Origin: JACJXF01 sp964349045
GTDB taxonomy: Bacteria > Bacteroidota > Bacteroidia > Bacteroidales > GCA-2748055
Assembly: GCA_964349045.1 (NCBI GenBank)
Contig: CAYGFI010000213.1
Coordinates: 1-6,871 of the forward strand
Direction of reading: 5' to 3'
Length of the DNA stretch: 6,871 bases
The notes below the pieces were generated by a model. That model was not told the origin of the DNA. It saw only the letters and a list, made by a program, of their open reading frames with translations, and ran no database searches. Positions 1-6,132 of this stretch are shown here, piece after piece; position 1 is the stretch's first letter; the number at the start of each line of letters is the position of its first letter. A program made the position numbers and the translations under genes.

Positions 1-194
1 CTCCAGCTTTTGGAAAGAAAAAATTCTAGCTGGTCATAAATTAGATTTTAAAAATAATAACCTTTTAATTAACTTTAAATTATCAAATAATGCTATTAAT
101 ATAAAATTTTTGCAAATTGTTTCATACCTCTGAAATTGAAACAACTGCTTTAAAGAATATTGATCCGCAGATTAAAACAGTTAATTTTAAATCT

Positions 195-2633
195 ATGTCA
201 CTAATCAAACATTACCTGGCTACTTTAGTTAAGGCTTTCAGAAGAGATCTTTTTTATTCTCTTATCAATCTTTTTGGGCTGGCTATCGGACTTGCCTCCG
301 CATTCCTCATTTATATTTATATCGGGGATGAGCTGAATTATGATAAACACTTTATTGATTATGAAAGGATTTATCGTCTTGAGGCGAATTTTAATATAAA
401 AGGTAAGGAGGATAAGTTTGCCGTAACCCAGTTCCCCCTGGGGCCTACCTTAATGGATGAATATCCTGAAATTGAGTCAAATGCAAGATTGTTTCCTGCC
501 GGGGCCCTGTATTTTGATAAAAACCAGGACTTTTTTCAGGAAGACTCGGTTTATTATGCTGACAGCACCATTTTTAGTGTCTTTTTAACCCGCTTTCTGC
601 AAGGGGATCCTTTAACAGCGCTGATAGAACCGAATACAATTGTAATTTCAGCCTCTATGGCCCATAAGTATTTTGGAAAGACTGATATCCTAGGTGAAAC
701 AATTAAAACTAATGATAATCAGATATATACCATCAGAGGAGTCTTCATCGATATCCCCTGGAACACCCACATGCGTTATAATGGATTGATTTCCAGCGCT
801 ACTATAGCAAAACAAATCGGCGAAGAAAGATTTAACGACAGAAGTGCAGGGTCGTTCTGGAATATAAATGTTTACAGTTTCGTGAAACTTAAATCCAATA
901 CTTCCATAAATACCATATTCGATAAATTTCCAGCTTTCTATGACAAATACATGAAGGAGATCGGAGAGCAGATAAACGGAGGCTTTACCCTGATGGCTTC
1001 ACCAATTGCAGGTATACATTATGATTCATCTAATCTTCAGTATGACCAACCTAAGGGGAATAAATCTTATTTATATATATTGGGGTTTGTTGGGATATTT
1101 ATCCTGGTGATTGCAGGCATTAATTATATGAACCTGGCAACGGCCCGCTCTGCCCGAAGGGCCAGGGAAGTGGGAATGAGAAAAGTATCCGGCGCTCAAA
1201 GAGGTGTCCTGATCAACCAGTTTCTGGGTGAGTCGGTACTGGTTTCAATTGCTGCAATGTTTTTAGCAATTGGCCTTATCATACTCGTCCTCCCACTTTT
1301 TAATGAATTCGCGTCCAAGCAGTTTACCCTGATTGGCTTATTATCTCCTTCTATTTCGCTGATTCTTATCGGGATAACAGTATTTGTAGGAGTGTTCTCC
1401 GGATTGTACCCTGCTTTTTATTTGTCATCCATGGATCCCGTTAAAATTCTTAAGGGAGTTGCCGTTAGTGATAAAGCAGGCGCTGCTTTCAGAAGATTTC
1501 TGGTGGTTATGCAATTTGCCATTTCTGTTTTTATGATAACAGGAAGTCTTGTTGTCAGCAGTCAGCTGAATTATATGAGGAATAAAGATCTTGGTTTTGA
1601 TAAAAGTAATGTTGTAGTGGTAAGTCTGAGGGACTCCACACTGCGTACCAACCTGGAAGCATTTAAACAGGAACTTAAAAAGAATCCTATTATAATTGAT
1701 GCAGGAGCTTCAACATCTTACCCGGGTGAAAGCCTGAGTAAAAACGTTATGCGCGTTGAAGGCGCAAACGGAGAAATGGAAGAACAGGTTTTGCACAATT
1801 TTTTTGTAGATTATGATTACCTCGGAATGATGGGATTTAGAGTTGATACCGGCAGGATATACTCAAAAGAAATGGGAACCGATATCGATAAAGCTTTTGT
1901 GATCAATAAAAGAGCAGCCATGGAATTTAACTGGAATGAGGACGCCCTCGGGAAAAGGTTCCAGAATCGTCTGAATCTGGATGGAACAGCAGCGATGGAT
2001 GGGCAGGTAATTGGGGTTCTTGAAGATTTTAATTACGGGTCTTTGCATAATCCAATCGAACCTATGGTTGTACTTGTTACCGACCGGACAGATTTTCTTG
2101 GTAACCTGAGTGTAAGAATTAAACCCGGTTCCGAAGATCAGGCAATCGAATGGATACGAAACACAAGGGAGAAGTTCAGTCCCTATTTTCCCTTTGAATA
2201 TAAATTTCTCGACGATAAACTTAACGAATACTATAAAGAAGATTATGCCATAAGCAAAATATTCAAAATCTTTACCTTACTGACACTGTTTGTAGCTGCC
2301 CTCGGGCTGTTGGGCTTATCATCATTTATCACCCAGCAAAAAACCCGTGAAATTGGCCTGCGAAAAGTGCTGGGATCAACATCCGGACAAGTAGTAACCA
2401 TGTTTATGAAGGATTTTGGTCGTTGGGTTATTATTGCGAATTTAATTGCGTTCCCCTTTGCCTGGTACTTTACAGATAAATGGATCCAAAACTTTTATTA
2501 TAAGATAGATCCTGGGGCAGGTTTTTATATTATTGCCTTCCTGATCTCGATGCTAACTGCTCTGATCACAGTATCATGGCAAAGCTATAAAGCATCACGG
2601 CTTAATCCCGCGGAATCCTTAAAATACGAGTAA
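195..2633 (+). CDS. MacB/FtsX-type ABC transporter permease, two-module, no ATPase domain
   Basis: Inner-membrane permease of the MacB/FtsX superfamily, 812 residues from the ATG. Two similar halves are visible. A first membrane helix at about residues 20-43 is followed by an extracytoplasmic MacB-like domain (about 50-285), then three helices near 292-315, 345-370 and 390-413. A fifth helix (about 434-458) precedes a second extracytoplasmic domain (about 460-685), then helices near 690-712, 744-762 and 774-796. Both halves carry the family's cytoplasmic coupling motif after their FtsX helix: AREVGMRKVSG near 323 and TREIGLRKVLG near 717. No Walker A or ABC signature is present, so an ATPase must come from elsewhere. 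An in-frame TTG at 117 would add 26 residues, but the ATG at 195 gives the usual family N-terminus (short amphipathic stretch, then the first helix) and is preferred. The substrate cannot be told; lipoprotein, lipid or peptide export and envelope signalling are all known in the family. Family assignment is secure. Confidence 0.93.
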   Translation: MSLIKHYLATLVKAFRRDLFYSLINLFGLAIGLASAFLIYIYIGDELNYDKHFIDYERIYRLEANFNIKGKEDKFAVTQFPLGPTLMDEYPEIESNARLFPAGALYFDKNQDFFQEDSVYYADSTIFSVFLTRFLQGDPLTALIEPNTIVISASMAHKYFGKTDILGETIKTNDNQIYTIRGVFIDIPWNTHMRYNGLISSATIAKQIGEERFNDRSAGSFWNINVYSFVKLKSNTSINTIFDKFPAFYDKYMKEIGEQINGGFTLMASPIAGIHYDSSNLQYDQPKGNKSYLYILGFVGIFILVIAGINYMNLATARSARRAREVGMRKVSGAQRGVLINQFLGESVLVSIAAMFLAIGLIILVLPLFNEFASKQFTLIGLLSPSISLILIGITVFVGVFSGLYPAFYLSSMDPVKILKGVAVSDKAGAAFRRFLVVMQFAISVFMITGSLVVSSQLNYMRNKDLGFDKSNVVVVSLRDSTLRTNLEAFKQELKKNPIIIDAGASTSYPGESLSKNVMRVEGANGEMEEQVLHNFFVDYDYLGMMGFRVDTGRIYSKEMGTDIDKAFVINKRAAMEFNWNEDALGKRFQNRLNLDGTAAMDGQVIGVLEDFNYGSLHNPIEPMVVLVTDRTDFLGNLSVRIKPGSEDQAIEWIRNTREKFSPYFPFEYKFLDDKLNEYYKEDYAISKIFKIFTLLTLFVAALGLLGLSSFITQQKTREIGLRKVLGSTSGQVVTMFMKDFGRWVIIANLIAFPFAWYFTDKWIQNFYYKIDPGAGFYIIAFLISMLTALITVSWQSYKASRLNPAESLKYE

Positions 2634-2652
2634 AATCCGCTTTCTCGTAGCC

Positions 2653-2702
2653 CGACACCCGGAACTGAAAGTAAAATTTCTCTCCGGGTGTTGTTTTGTT
2701 TT
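2653..2702 (+). terminator. Rho-independent terminator after the permease gene
   Basis: A perfect 9-bp stem pairs ACACCCGGA (2655-2663) with TCCGGGTGT (2683-2691). It can be extended outward by one G-T and one C-G pair. The 19-base loop can form an inner 4-bp GAAA/TTTC helix. A T-rich tract (TTGTTTTGTTTT) follows directly. It begins about 20 bases after the permease stop and separates that gene from the aminotransferase operon. Confidence 0.65.
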
Positions 2703-2735
2703 ATACTAAAATTACAAGCATAAAGATTTTGTATG

Positions 2736-2743
2736 TACTTTTG
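2736..2743 (+). promoter_or_regulatory. Bacteroidota -7 promoter element (TACTTTTG)
   Basis: TACTTTTG matches the phylum consensus TAnnTTTG at all fixed positions and ends 17 bases before the aminotransferase ATG, which implies a very short leader. The -33 position (TTAC at 2712-2715, 20-base spacer) is only half matched, so the call rests on the -7 box and its place just after a terminator. Confidence 0.45.
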
Positions 2744-2760
2744 CGGAAATAAAATTTACT

Positions 2761-3597
2761 ATGGGAACGATACAGGGTAAATATTTTTTACGGGGGAACG
2801 ACCTGAGAGAAGATTATGAATTCGATAACAGTTTTCTTTCTAAAGGGAACAACTTCTATGAAGTAGTCAGAATTCAGGAAAGTGTAGTTCTTTTTCTTGA
2901 GGACCACATGAACCGACTGGAAGCTTCGGCAAGGAAATCAAATCTCCGGCCATTTGTAGATGCGGTAGAAATGAAAAAACTTCTCTTTCGACTGATAAGG
3001 GCCAATAAAATGACAACGGGAAATCTTAAATTTGTTTTTCATTTTGGCACCGGTGAATGGGAAAAAACTTTTATGGCATACCCTGTACCCTATTATTACC
3101 CGGAGGAGGAAGTTTATAATCAAGGTGTTAATACAGATTTTTTTCAGTTCGACCGGCCAAACCCTACTGTAAAGAACTGGTTTGCTGAATACAAGGCTGA
3201 AATTGCTGTTATCAAGGAGACAAAACATCTCTATGAATTAATTTTGGAAAACGGGAACGGAACGGTAACCGAAGGGAGCCAGACAAACCTGTTCCTGGTA
3301 AAGAACAATATCATTTATACAGCCCCTAAAGATATTGTCCTTGAAGGCATAACCCGGAAAAAGATTTTTTCAATCTGTGAATCGAATGGAATTTCATTGG
3401 AGGAGAAAGTATATAAGCGAGATTCCCTTTTAAATGCCGATGCTGTTTTTCTTTCCGGAACATCCGCTAAAATTCTTCCCGTGGCAAAAATCGGAGATGT
3501 TGAACTAAAATCCTCACATCCCCTGGTGAAAAAACTTGCCGGGCTTTATGATGGAATCATAAACGAATACATTAGCCTTCATAAAAATGAATTTTGA
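2761..3597 (+). CDS. Aminotransferase class IV (fold-type IV PLP enzyme)
   Basis: Cytoplasmic PLP enzyme of the family that holds branched-chain aminotransferase, D-amino-acid aminotransferase and 4-amino-4-deoxychorismate lyase; 278 residues is a normal length. Visible marks are EVVRI (34-38), the HMNRL motif (49-53) with the Arg expected to contact the cofactor phosphate, and a probable Schiff-base lysine K138 in VKNWFAEYK. Further on are TEGSQTN (170-176), LEGITR (194-199) and SGTSAKILPV (232-241), all in the canonical order. The GTSAK stretch departs from the GTAAE typical of IlvE, and the N-terminal part lacks the usual glycine-aspartate-glycine lead-in, so I do not assign a substrate or symbol. 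It starts after its own terminator and promoter element and overlaps the next gene (lhgO) by 11 bases, suggesting translational coupling. The family is secure; the specific reaction is open. Confidence 0.9.
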   Translation: MGTIQGKYFLRGNDLREDYEFDNSFLSKGNNFYEVVRIQESVVLFLEDHMNRLEASARKSNLRPFVDAVEMKKLLFRLIRANKMTTGNLKFVFHFGTGEWEKTFMAYPVPYYYPEEEVYNQGVNTDFFQFDRPNPTVKNWFAEYKAEIAVIKETKHLYELILENGNGTVTEGSQTNLFLVKNNIIYTAPKDIVLEGITRKKIFSICESNGISLEEKVYKRDSLLNADAVFLSGTSAKILPVAKIGDVELKSSHPLVKKLAGLYDGIINEYISLHKNEF

Positions 3598-4789
3598 TGT
3601 AGTTATTATCGGGGGAGGAATCATAGGACTTGCAACTGCGCTGAAAACCAAAGAGTTAAATCCATCTCTGAAAATCGGGCTTCTTGAGAAAGAAAACGAA
3701 CTTGCTTCGCACCAGACCGGTAATAACAGCGGAGTTATCCATTCGGGGATTTACTATAAGCCGGGAAGTCTTAAGGCTGAGAATTGCATCAAAGGATACC
3801 AATACATGCTGGATTTTTGTCATAGTAACAGCATCCCTTTTGAATTATCCGGCAAAATCATAGTTGCCACTCATCCCGGGGAACTGACCGGCTTAGAGAA
3901 TTTGTATACACGGGGACTTGCAAACGGACTAAGTAAAATAAGGAAATTACCCGGGGAGGAGATTGTGGAATTTGAACCCCATGCGGCTGGCATTGCCGGT
4001 TTATTTGTACCTTATACCGGAATTACAGACTACAGGGAAGTATGCCGGAAGATGGCAGAAATTTTCACCGGAAGATATTCAGGGGAGATTTATACGAATC
4101 ACAAAGTTTTGAAAATTTCATTCGGGAGTGAAAGAGTTGATGTTATTACCACCGGTAAAACCTTTATCTCGAAACTTATTGTAAATACAGCAGGCTTGTT
4201 TTCAGACCGGATCGCTGATTTTTCGACAGAAAAGCCGGAATTAAAAATAATCCCTTTTCGGGGAGAGTATTACAAACTTAAACCGGAAAAAGAGTACCTG
4301 GTAAAAAACCTGATTTACCCGGTTCCTGATCCGGACTTTCCCTTCCTCGGAGTTCATTTCACCAGGATGATGAAAGGCGGAGTCGAGGCCGGACCCAATG
4401 CAGTCTTCTCTTTTAAAAGGGAAGGCTATAAAAAAAGTGACATTTCCTTTTCTGATATATGGGATTCCATAAGTTGGCCGGGTTTTCAGAAAGTGATGGT
4501 TAAATACACCCGGATGGGATTGGGAGAGTATTACCGCTCATATAATAAAAGCGCTTTTACAAGGGCCCTGCAAAGACTGATCCCGGAAATTACAAAACAT
4601 GACCTGATTCCGGGTGGAGCAGGGGTCAGAGCGCAGGCTTGCGACCGGAATGGTAAACTGATAGATGATTTTTTCTTTTCAGAAACCCGCCAGGCCATAA
4701 ATGTTTTAAATGCCCCTTCTCCTGCAGCAACAGCTTCACTTTCTATCGGTGAAACCATTGCACAAAAAATAGATTCAAGGTTCAGGTAG
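3587..4789 (+). CDS. lhgO: L-2-hydroxyglutarate oxidase (FAD-dependent)
   Basis: FAD enzyme that oxidises L-2-hydroxyglutarate to 2-oxoglutarate, a metabolite-repair reaction; in E. coli LhgO the electrons go to the membrane quinone pool. The 400 residues open with a Rossmann dinucleotide motif, GGGIIG at 9-14, with the acidic E34 at the end of the second strand. Then come the highly conserved HQTGNNSGVIHSGIYYKPG (42-60), PFRGEYY (223-229), a YPVPDPDFPFLGVHFTRM block near 245-262 followed by GGVEAGPNA, GVRAQA (346-351) and the C-terminal NAPSPAATAS (375-384). These blocks fit the LhgO/YgaF subgroup better than generic DAO-family oxidases. The ATG lies inside the end of the aminotransferase gene. 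In E. coli lhgO sits beside glaH/csiD for glutarate breakdown; no such gene is seen here, so general clearance of promiscuously made L-2-hydroxyglutarate is the more likely role. Confidence 0.93.
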   Translation: MNFDVVIIGGGIIGLATALKTKELNPSLKIGLLEKENELASHQTGNNSGVIHSGIYYKPGSLKAENCIKGYQYMLDFCHSNSIPFELSGKIIVATHPGELTGLENLYTRGLANGLSKIRKLPGEEIVEFEPHAAGIAGLFVPYTGITDYREVCRKMAEIFTGRYSGEIYTNHKVLKISFGSERVDVITTGKTFISKLIVNTAGLFSDRIADFSTEKPELKIIPFRGEYYKLKPEKEYLVKNLIYPVPDPDFPFLGVHFTRMMKGGVEAGPNAVFSFKREGYKKSDISFSDIWDSISWPGFQKVMVKYTRMGLGEYYRSYNKSAFTRALQRLIPEITKHDLIPGGAGVRAQACDRNGKLIDDFFFSETRQAINVLNAPSPAATASLSIGETIAQKIDSRFR

Positions 4790-4861
4790 TGTTGTTTTGT
4801 ATTTAAATATTGATGTGACCATAGAGTAGCAATAGCCATATTTCCCGAATTATATATAACT

Positions 4862-5557
4862 ATGATCAAAAATTTAGCGTTGCTTATTTCTTTTATCCTC
4901 ATTCTTTGCAGGATTGATTCAAGCGCCCAGTTTTCGAAGGAAAACAGCGGAGAATTCATATTTGCATTTTCTGATGTTGAAAAAAACGGAAACGAAGTTC
5001 CGACAAAATTGAGGTTTAGTATGTTTTTTCATGCAGGCCAGAACTTTCATTACGATTTTACCAATAATCTTGGCATCTTTACCGGTTATGGTATAAGAAA
5101 TATAGGAATTATAACCGATGAAAACGATATCATATTTAAAAGAAGGACTTATTCATTGGGAGTACCCCTTGCATTTAAAATAGGATCCTTTAAAGAACAT
5201 CTGCATTTTTACACCGGCGGGGAATACGAGTTATTTTTCCATTATAAGCAGAAACAAATAATTGACGGAAGTAAAAGCAAGCAGAGCGGCTGGTTCAGCA
5301 AACGCACCAAACGTTTTGCCCCTTCATATTTTGCAGGGATACAGTTTCCCGGGGGGATTAACCTGAAATTTAAATATTTTCCCGAAAACTTTCTGAACAC
5401 TGGTTTCAAAGGTTACGACTTTGGCGTACCGGTTGATTATTCCGATTACAACAAAACCCAGTTATTCTATATTTCTCTAAGCTTCAATTTTAAGAAAAAT
5501 GATTTAAAGAAGCTCTATAATCCCGAAAGTGAACCGGGAAGAATAGCCGCCCTTTAA
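4862..5557 (+). CDS. Secreted protein, probable outer-membrane beta-barrel
   Basis: Unrecognised exported protein of 231 residues. An N-terminal signal peptide (MIKNLALLISFILILC, then a polar stretch) is likely cut after SSA, leaving QFSKENS from about residue 23. The mature part alternates short aromatic-rich strands and polar turns (for example FHYDFTNNLGIFTGYG, HLHFYTGGEYELFFHY, INLKFKYF). It ends its last strand with FYISLSFNF at about 202-210, as small outer-membrane barrels of this phylum do. A charged tail of 21 residues follows that terminal phenylalanine, which is somewhat unusual because the barrel signal is normally at the very end. It lies 72 bases after lhgO with no terminator or clear promoter between them, so read-through from that operon is possible. 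The barrel call is inferred from residue pattern; no named family was recognised. Confidence 0.75.
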   Translation: MIKNLALLISFILILCRIDSSAQFSKENSGEFIFAFSDVEKNGNEVPTKLRFSMFFHAGQNFHYDFTNNLGIFTGYGIRNIGIITDENDIIFKRRTYSLGVPLAFKIGSFKEHLHFYTGGEYELFFHYKQKQIIDGSKSKQSGWFSKRTKRFAPSYFAGIQFPGGINLKFKYFPENFLNTGFKGYDFGVPVDYSDYNKTQLFYISLSFNFKKNDLKKLYNPESEPGRIAAL

Positions 5558-5590
5558 GCCGAAGCAGGATGTAAGTTAGGAAGAATTTAC

Positions 5591-5598
5591 TATTTTTG
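5591..5598 (+). promoter_or_regulatory. -7 promoter element of the tRNA gene (TATTTTTG)
   Basis: TATTTTTG fits TAnnTTTG exactly and ends 11 bases before the first base of the tRNA, a sensible distance for a tRNA leader. No convincing -33 box is seen at the expected spacing. Confidence 0.5.
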
Positions 5599-5609
5599 AC
5601 AAAAATTCC

Positions 5610-5683
5610 GGGCTATTAACTCAGTGGTTTAGAGTGCTACCTTGACAGGGTAGAAGTCACAGGTTCGAATCCAGTATAGCCCA
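5610..5683 (+). tRNA. tRNA-Val(GAC)
   Basis: A 74-base cloverleaf can be folded by hand. The acceptor stem GGGCTAT/ATAGCCC is perfect, with discriminator A at 5683. The D stem is ACTC/GAGT around AGTGGTTTA. The anticodon stem CTACC/GGTAG encloses TTGACAG, giving anticodon GAC at 5644-5646, which reads valine codons GUC and GUU. A 5-base variable loop precedes the T arm ACAGG-TTCGAAT-CCAGT. The 3' CCA is not encoded (ACT follows), so CCA must be added by a nucleotidyltransferase. Two oddities: the D stem closes with A-T where G-C is usual, and the third T-stem pair is an A-A mismatch (5661 against 5673). Otherwise it has the features of a working tRNA. Confidence 0.93.
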
Positions 5684-5692
5684 CTTTAAATT

Positions 5693-5735
5693 GACCGGAA
5701 CGCCTTTATCTGTAATGGATTTGGGCGTTTTGGTT
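5693..5735 (+). terminator. Stem-loop terminator after tRNA-Val
   Basis: A 12-bp stem pairs 5693-5704 (GACCGGAACGCC) with 5724-5735 (GGCGTTTTGGTT), with three G-T wobbles and a 19-base loop. The 3' arm is T-rich. It begins 10 bases after the tRNA. It is also about 30 bases beyond the stop of the minus-strand small gene, but the wobble pairs become C-A mismatches on that strand, so it should work best for the tRNA. Confidence 0.6.
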
Positions 5736-5764
5736 TGTGGTACTGAAACATTAACCATGTAATT

Positions 5765-5923
5765 TCAGAATACTTGTTTTGTCTTTGGCCACTTATTAGT
5801 CAACTTTTTTATTTCAAGCTTCCTCTTTGCTATGTACTCGCTCAGTTCTTTTTCCTGCTTCTTTGTAAGAAATTTGCTCTGAATTACAAAATCAACGCCA
5901 TCTGTTTCTCTTATAAATCCCAT
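5765..5923 (-). CDS. Small conserved-looking hypothetical protein, 52 residues
   Basis: A short gene on the minus strand from an ATG complementary to 5921-5923 to a TGA complementary to 5765-5767. The protein starts MGFIRETDGVDFVIQS, then has a charged, probably helical segment (about 20-42, with KKQEKELSEYIAKRK) and a basic tail ending in KTKQVF. There is no signal peptide, membrane helix or cysteine, so it should be a soluble cytoplasmic protein. The mixed hydrophobic/charged composition is unlike a random frame in AT-rich DNA. From memory, small proteins of unknown function with a similar GFI-x-GVDFVI start followed by a lysine/glutamate-rich helix occur in this phylum, but I could not check this. 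It faces the tRNA and lies 4 bases downstream of another short frame. Function unknown. Confidence 0.62.
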   Translation of the reverse strand: MGFIRETDGVDFVIQSKFLTKKQEKELSEYIAKRKLEIKKLTNKWPKTKQVF

Positions 5924-5927
5924 TGTT

Positions 5928-6029
5928 TTAAGGTTTAAAATATTTATCCACTAATCTTTTCGCCCCTATTGAAAGTATAACCATTAAGTTTCCACCATAA
6001 TTATTTGCTCCAAGTGAATAGTGTAACAT
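5928..6029 (-). CDS. Possible 33-residue small protein upstream of the 52-residue gene
   Basis: A minus-strand frame runs from the ATG complementary to 6027-6029 to a TAA complementary to 5928-5930. The protein begins MLHYSLGANNYGG, has a short hydrophobic stretch (LMVILSIGA, about 15-23) and ends KRLVDKYFKP. A TAG sits immediately before the ATG in frame, so the frame cannot be longer upstream. Its stop lies 4 bases before the start of the 52-residue gene, the spacing expected of a two-gene operon or a leader peptide. Against it: 33 codons can be open by chance, no ribosome binding site is seen, and no family is recognised. It may simply be the 5' leader of the downstream gene. Confidence 0.25.
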   Translation of the reverse strand: MLHYSLGANNYGGNLMVILSIGAKRLVDKYFKP

Positions 6030-6035
6030 CTAAAA

Positions 6036-6082
6036 TTAGGATAAAAATGATTGATTATGTAACTTTCATGCAAATAATCATT
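6036..6082 (+). promoter_or_regulatory. Candidate promoter with flanking inverted repeat before the TPR gene
   Basis: TTAG (6036-6039), a 20-base spacer and TAACTTTC (6060-6067) resemble the -33 TTTG and -7 TAnnTTTG elements with one mismatch each. The -7 box lies inside the loop of an AT-rich inverted repeat, AATGATT (6046-6052) and AATCATT (6076-6082), extendable by one G-T pair. The arms could be an operator, but repeats this short are common in AT-rich DNA. The stretch 6030-6132 holds nothing else I can name. Confidence 0.2.
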
Positions 6083-6132
6083 AGATTATCAGACTTTAAA
6101 CCTGATAAATCAAAAACTTAAATTCTATCCTG

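Noticed and set aside
3..33. Hairpin CCAGCT/AGCTGG as terminator of an upstream gene
   Set aside because: Only 6 bp with a 19-base loop and no T tract after it.
2..133. Frame open from the window edge for 43 codons, possible 3' end of an upstream gene
   Set aside because: The translation is dominated by Lys, Asn, Ile and Leu as expected of AT-rich non-coding DNA, and it overlaps the likely promoter region of the permease. A different frame ending at a TAG at 25-27 is equally possible, so no choice can be supported.
1863..2048. 61-residue minus-strand frame inside the permease gene
   Set aside because: Lies opposite conserved permease coding sequence with no independent support.
2938..3228. 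96-residue minus-strand frame inside the aminotransferase gene
   Set aside because: Opposite the region encoding the catalytic lysine of the PLP enzyme; no domain or promoter supports it.
4531..4959. 142-residue open frame on the minus strand across the end of lhgO
   Set aside because: It is antisense to the conserved C-terminal blocks of lhgO and crosses into the next signal peptide; its translation shows no recognisable domain. It is a shadow of real coding sequence.
5521..5539. Hairpin TCCCG/CGGGA near the end of the barrel gene as a terminator
   Set aside because: Only 5 bp, lies inside the coding sequence before the stop, and has no T tract.
5610..5923. tRNA-Val as the attachment site of an integrated element
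   Set aside because: No second copy of the tRNA 3' end is found in the window and no integrase or recombinase gene is present.
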